Below the pieces are notes generated by a model, which searched no databases, was not told where the DNA came from, and was given only the letters and a program-made list of their open reading frames with translations. This document shows positions 42,699-45,907 of a stretch of DNA of 45,907 nucleotides, piece by piece. Numbering within the stretch: position 1 is the stretch's first letter; every line of letters starts with the position of its first letter. The position numbers and the translations under genes are program-made. The DNA lies in contig CABRXX010000019.1 of assembly GCA_902475025.1 (NCBI GenBank), forward strand, positions 1 through 45,907, written 5' to 3'. The DNA comes from Merdiplasma sp905207905. GTDB taxonomy: Bacteria; Bacillota; Clostridia; Lachnospirales; Lachnospiraceae.

Positions 42699-42792
42699 AT
42701 CCTTTTCCTCCCTGCTGTTTGCTTCTTACAGTGCCAAGTATACTGCCCAGGCTATAAATAAGTCCTTTAGAAAGTTTAAAGAAATCGTAAAG

Positions 42793-43554
42793 TCAGGCCA
42801 TTTTAAAACCAATTCCCCACACCGTCTTAATGTACTCCTCCCCCGGATCTGCGGCAGCCAGCTTTTTCCTTAAGTTGCTCACATGGACGTTCACGGTATT
42901 GTCCTCCCCGTAGTAACCGCCCTGCCACACCTGCTCATAGAGGGACTCTCTGGAAAACACCTTCTCCGGAAACTGCATCAGCAGATACAAAAGCTCATAT
43001 TCATATCTGGTCAGCTCCACCTCCTGACCTTTTACCAGAACCTCTCTGGCTTCCGGCAACAGCCTGACCTTTTTGTAGGAAAGCTCCAAGGGAGAATTTG
43101 CCGCTGCTCCGCCTTCGCCTCTCCCTTCCTTTCCTTCCCGTTTCCCATAGGCCTTTCCTCCCGGTTTTCCTGCTCTTCCCAGGCTCCTGCGCAGGAGGGC
43201 CCCCACCCTTGCCGTCAGCTCCTCCGGCTCAAAGGGCTTTGTCATATAATCGTCTGCTCCGGCAGTAAGAAGGCCCACCTTATCTTCCAGTCCTGCTTTT
43301 GCCGACAGCACCAGCACCGGAAGCTCCAGCCTTCGTTCCATCCGCACTTTTTCAAGCACTTCTTTTCCATCAAGCCCCGGCAGCATCAGATCCAGGATCA
43401 TCAGATCGTACTCCTTCTGCCCCAGCCACAGCCCAGCCTCCGTGCCGGAAAAGGCCTGTGTCACCTGATATCCCTGCTTTTTTAAGATCCGCAGGATCAG
43501 CCCGTTAATATCCGGATCATCCTCCACCACTAAAATCTGTATCTCTTTTTTCAT
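42793..43554 (-). CDS. OmpR-family response regulator with a long basic linker
   Basis: The 253-residue protein has a receiver domain (5-120) with phosphorylatable Asp55 in LMILDLMLPG and a winged-helix domain (about 160-252, NVHVSNLRKKLA). A Gly/Lys/Arg/Glu-rich linker of roughly 35 residues (about 127-160) joins them, longer than the usual 10-15. It heads an operon with the ABC transporter and kinase and presumably activates it. The ribosome binding site is weak (GGAT about 9 bases upstream). A TATACT box at 43722-43727 on minus may be its -10. Confidence 0.9.
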   Translation of the reverse strand: MKKEIQILVVEDDPDINGLILRILKKQGYQVTQAFSGTEAGLWLGQKEYDLMILDLMLPGLDGKEVLEKVRMERRLELPVLVLSAKAGLEDKVGLLTAGADDYMTKPFEPEELTARVGALLRRSLGRAGKPGGKAYGKREGKEGRGEGGAAANSPLELSYKKVRLLPEAREVLVKGQEVELTRYEYELLYLLMQFPEKVFSRESLYEQVWQGGYYGEDNTVNVHVSNLRKKLAAADPGEEYIKTVWGIGFKMA

Positions 43555-43938
43555 ACGTTTTCCATCCTGTTCTTATTATTTTCATTTTTACTGCTGTCCC
43601 ATATCTCCCCGGTCCCAACATAAAATCCCGTTACGCATCTCTCTGCAAATGGGTTCCGCTCACATTTATGTAAACAGCAGAATCTTTCTTTTCTCTCCTC
43701 TTCTATTTCACATTGACTTTCAGTATAACACACTTTTTCCAACCGAAACATTCAAAAAAAGCGGAAAACCTATCCGATTCATTTCCGGGAAGAGATTTTT
43801 CAAAGACGGGTTATCTAATCTTTCCCTTTAAACTATAAGGGAATATCAGACTTTTTCGTTGCCGGCAATATAGTATCAATCATCTCGATTTTCTTTACCA
43901 ATGAACATTTTTTAATATTCTGTGTTATAGTATTTATA
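43555..43938. other. Non-coding divergent region
   Basis: About 385 A+T-rich bases lie between the response regulator (minus) and the ArsR-type gene (plus). They should hold both promoters. I see TATACT (minus, 43722-43727) and TATAGT (plus, 43926-43931 and 43935-43940) but no convincing gene. Confidence 0.5.
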
Positions 43939-43954
43939 GTTTAAACGTTTGAAC
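43939..43954. promoter_or_regulatory. Operator-like palindrome before the arsR-type gene
   Basis: GTTTAAACGTTTGAAC is palindromic at 14 of 16 positions. It lies just after a TATAGT box and 15 bases before the start codon, where an ArsR-family protein would repress its own promoter. Confidence 0.6.
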
Positions 43955-43969
43955 GAAAGGGAGATGTGC

Positions 43970-44323
43970 ATGGAACTAAATAAAAAAATTTTCACTTTGG
44001 CAGAAAACTTCTCCGCTTCAGCAAAGATATTGACCGCTATCGGTGATGAAACAAGGCAGCACCTCATTTTAGAAATGATGAAAATGGGAAACTGCATGGG
44101 TGTTCGGGTAGGTGATATTACTGAGAAAACAAACCTTTCCCGCCCGGCGGTTTCACATCACTTACAGATTATGAAAGACGCCGGAGTTATAAAAGTACGC
44201 AAAGAGGGAACAAAAAATTATTATTATTTTGACCCCGAAATGGAAGCTTTTGAGCAACTGGTTTCTACCTTGCAGCTTGCCATGAAAATTTCAAAAGAAT
44301 TGCCAGACAGAAGTGGCGAATAA
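43970..44323 (+). CDS. ArsR-family transcriptional regulator
   Basis: The 117-residue winged-helix repressor has a core of about 18-100, with LTAIGDETRQHLILEMM, the recognition helix region LSRPAVSHHLQIMKDAG and the wing VRKEGTKNYYY. It lacks the CVC-type metal motif of metal sensors; the only Cys is near residue 43 (GNCMG), so the signal may not be a metal. I chose the ATG at 43970 because AGGGAG lies 6 bases upstream; one two codons earlier is too close. A nitroreductase gene follows by 28 bases, probably the regulated target. Confidence 0.88.
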   Translation: MELNKKIFTLAENFSASAKILTAIGDETRQHLILEMMKMGNCMGVRVGDITEKTNLSRPAVSHHLQIMKDAGVIKVRKEGTKNYYYFDPEMEAFEQLVSTLQLAMKISKELPDRSGE

Positions 44324-44351
44324 AGAAAAAAAAATTGGAGGTAACTTGATC

Positions 44352-45002
44352 ATGGAACGATTGGAACTAATGAAACAGCGGCATAGTGTCCGCCAATACA
44401 AAGACGTTGCGATTGACTCAAAACAGCGAACTGTACTCAATGAATTGATTGAAGAAATCAACCAGGAAACGGGATTACATATCCAGATTTTTTATGATGA
44501 GCCACAATGCTTTGACTCCATGATGGCACATTATGGCAAATTTACCGGCGTCAAAAATTATATCGCTCTTGTAGGTAAAAAATCTCCGAATCTTGATGAA
44601 ACATTGGGATATCATGGTGAAAAAATTGTTTTGAAAATGCAGGAGCTGGGACTCAATAGCTGTTGGGTGGCAATGACCCATGGCAAAAGCAAAGCAACCA
44701 TTTGCAAGGGTGAAAAACAAATATGCCTGATCGCGTTTGGGTATGGTAAAACACAAGGCGTACCGCATAAAAGCAAACCCTTGCAGGCAGTCTGCAAGGA
44801 TCCTGCAAATCTGCCGGAATGGTTTCAAAATGGTATGGAAGCTGCACTTCTCGCTCCGACTGCAATGAATCAGCAGAAATTTTTCTTTGAATTATCTTCT
44901 GACAGCAGCATCCATGCAGTCTGTGGCAAAGGTTTTTATACAAAACTGGATTTGGGAATTGTAAAATACCATTTTGAAATAGGTTCCGGCAGAAAACTAT
45001 AA
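44352..45002 (+). CDS. Nitroreductase family protein (TM1586-like)
   Basis: The 216-residue FMN protein starts MERLELMKQRHSVRQY, the family's FMN-binding RHSVRQY. It continues with an internal ALVGKKSPNLDETLGYHGE and a second half (LLAPTAMNQQKFFFEL) that looks like a duplicated half-domain, typical of the TM1586-type nitroreductases. It probably reduces quinones, flavins or nitro-compounds with NAD(P)H. I chose the ATG at 44352, with GGAGG about 10 bases upstream. Its position behind an ArsR regulator suggests induction by a toxic or electrophilic compound. Confidence 0.82.
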   Translation: MERLELMKQRHSVRQYKDVAIDSKQRTVLNELIEEINQETGLHIQIFYDEPQCFDSMMAHYGKFTGVKNYIALVGKKSPNLDETLGYHGEKIVLKMQELGLNSCWVAMTHGKSKATICKGEKQICLIAFGYGKTQGVPHKSKPLQAVCKDPANLPEWFQNGMEAALLAPTAMNQQKFFFELSSDSSIHAVCGKGFYTKLDLGIVKYHFEIGSGRKL

Positions 45003-45007
45003 TTCCA

Positions 45008-45039
45008 ATCCCCCCACGGAAAAAGAAAGAGGGGGGGAT
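45008..45039. terminator. Hairpin between convergent genes
   Basis: ATCCCCCC (45008-45015) pairs with GGGGGGAT (45032-45039) across a 16-base A-rich loop. It lies just after the nitroreductase stop and before the convergent permease gene. No T-run follows on plus, so efficiency is uncertain. Confidence 0.5.
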
Positions 45040-45108
45040 AAAAAATGAGTTCTTCAGAAAAATACGATGATCCCATCTAACCCGACAGGAACCATCCAGA
45101 CAACAATC

Positions 45109-45907
45109 TCATGAGCCTTCCGTATCCCGAAGCCGTTCCACAATGCTCTCCTTCTCCACCCGGCTGTAGATCACCTGAGGAATCACCAGAGCAATTAAGG
45201 TGAAAAGGGGCAGCATAATCAAGAAAGCCAGTCCGTTGTACCGGTACTCAAAGAACCGGATCATCTGATTTAGGGCTGTGAGGAGGCCATAGGATAACAA
45301 GCTTCCCAGCACGATACCGATCAGTCCGGAAAAGAACACATACCACAGCCCCTCTGCAGCCAGCATCTGCCGAAGCTGCTTTCTGGTCATGCCGATGCTG
45401 CAGAGAATCGCCAATTCCCGCTTTCTGGAAATGATTCCGGTGAATATGGAGTTTACAAAATTCATAATACCAATGAGGGCGATCACAGCCCCAAGACCGA
45501 TTCCCAGAGTCTCTATCACATTCACCATTCCTCCAAATTCTTCCATGATCATCTGTTTGCTCAGATATCCCATGTAAGTATTTTCCTGTTCTGTATACTC
45601 CCTGGCTGCAGCCTCAAATCCTTCTGCCTCCCCCTCCATTAGAGTATAGGACACGGCAAATCGAGTGGCGTACTGCTTCTCCAGATCTGCCAGGGACATG
45701 ACCAGATCTACACCATTTACCGAGTAACAGTGTTCATCCATGCTGCCTGGGATCTCCACCACAGCCATTACCTCAAATTCCTGCTCCCGCAGGTTGTGTG
45801 GAACCACATTCACCAGATATCCGTTCTCATCATACACTTCCTCCCACTCGGTATCCTCCGTAACCAGCTCCAGAGTCACCTTTTCTCCAGGCTCATAAGA
45901 TCGGAAG
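45109..45907 (-). CDS. FtsX-like ABC permease, C-terminal part
   Basis: The frame stays open to the right edge, so the N-terminus is missing; about 265 residues are visible. An extracytoplasmic portion (EVMAVVEIPGSMDEHCYSV) is followed by three membrane segments typical of the FtsX domain, with the family motif ISRKRELAILCSIGMTRKQL between the first two. The C-terminus has SIVERLRDTEGS. It is probably part of a MacB/BceB-type transporter whose ATPase gene lies outside the window. A GTG at 45879 is an internal codon, not the start. Confidence 0.85.
   Translation of the reverse strand, partial: FRSYEPGEKVTLELVTEDTEWEEVYDENGYLVNVVPHNLREQEFEVMAVVEIPGSMDEHCYSVNGVDLVMSLADLEKQYATRFAVSYTLMEGEAEGFEAAAREYTEQENTYMGYLSKQMIMEEFGGMVNVIETLGIGLGAVIALIGIMNFVNSIFTGIISRKRELAILCSIGMTRKQLRQMLAAEGLWYVFFSGLIGIVLGSLLSYGLLTALNQMIRFFEYRYNGLAFLIMLPLFTLIALVIPQVIYSRVEKESIVERLRDTEGS

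Overview
The window looks like a chromosomal segment of a spore-forming, anaerobic gut Firmicute, most likely a Lachnospiraceae (Clostridium cluster XIVa) member. The pointers are a tricistronic gerA-type germination operon, a CwlD-type spore-cortex amidase, a type 1B dihydroorotate dehydrogenase (PyrD + PyrK), the MEP-pathway kinase IspE, strong AGGAGG ribosome binding sites and a giant secreted protein with Big_2-like and Cys-rich repeats. Nearly every gene lies on the minus strand. Only a fragment at the left edge and an ArsR/nitroreductase pair near the right edge are on plus. No rRNA, tRNA, CRISPR array, integrase or transposase was recognised.

Layout, left to right (minus-strand operons are transcribed right to left). 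1-300: 3' fragment of an unidentified plus-strand gene ending inside a palindromic repeat. 0.3-8.3 kb: one 2638-residue secreted surface protein behind a leader carrying a terminator-like hairpin. 8.7-10 kb: a 65-aa membrane protein and cwlD. 10-16.6 kb: a surface-polysaccharide group (GT2, flippase, FrhB/FdhB-like Fe-S protein, polysaccharide pyruvyl transferase, large membrane protein). 16.8-18.3 kb: mgtE. 18.9-22.4 kb: gerA, gerB and a short gerC. 22.6-24.3 kb: ispE and gntR. 24.5-31.9 kb: an apparent accessory module in the order two-component regulator/sensor, TlpA-like thioredoxin lipoprotein, two ATPase-permease fusion ABC proteins, a 51-aa CXXC microprotein, NapH-like polyferredoxin. 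32.3-38.7 kb: pyrC-pyrF-pyrK-pyrD-yitT followed by a BaiA/FabG-like SDR. 38.8-39.9 kb: an NADP-type secondary alcohol dehydrogenase. 40-43.6 kb: response regulator, ABC ATPase, ABC permease and histidine kinase, resembling a peptide-antibiotic resistance locus. 44-45 kb: ArsR regulator and nitroreductase on plus. 45.1 kb to the edge: C-terminal part of an FtsX-like permease.

Two things stand out. First, a family of about 115-130 bp imperfect palindromes (109-221, 29964-30091, 31923-32052, a half copy at 32053-32103, a possible relic at 18362-18406) lies immediately 3' of genes. Two copies in the same orientation bracket the response regulator/kinase pair. The outer arms of these two copies differ from each other but stay complementary within each copy, which suggests the folded form matters. 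Second, the 24.5-31.9 kb module couples a lipoprotein thioredoxin, two MacB-like ABC fusion proteins, a membrane-anchored CXXC microprotein and a multi-cluster membrane ferredoxin in one tightly packed transcription unit. I infer a regulated transmembrane electron-delivery or thiol-redox system, perhaps acquired horizontally. Its substrate cannot be read from the sequence. Statements about composition are visual impressions; nothing was computed.
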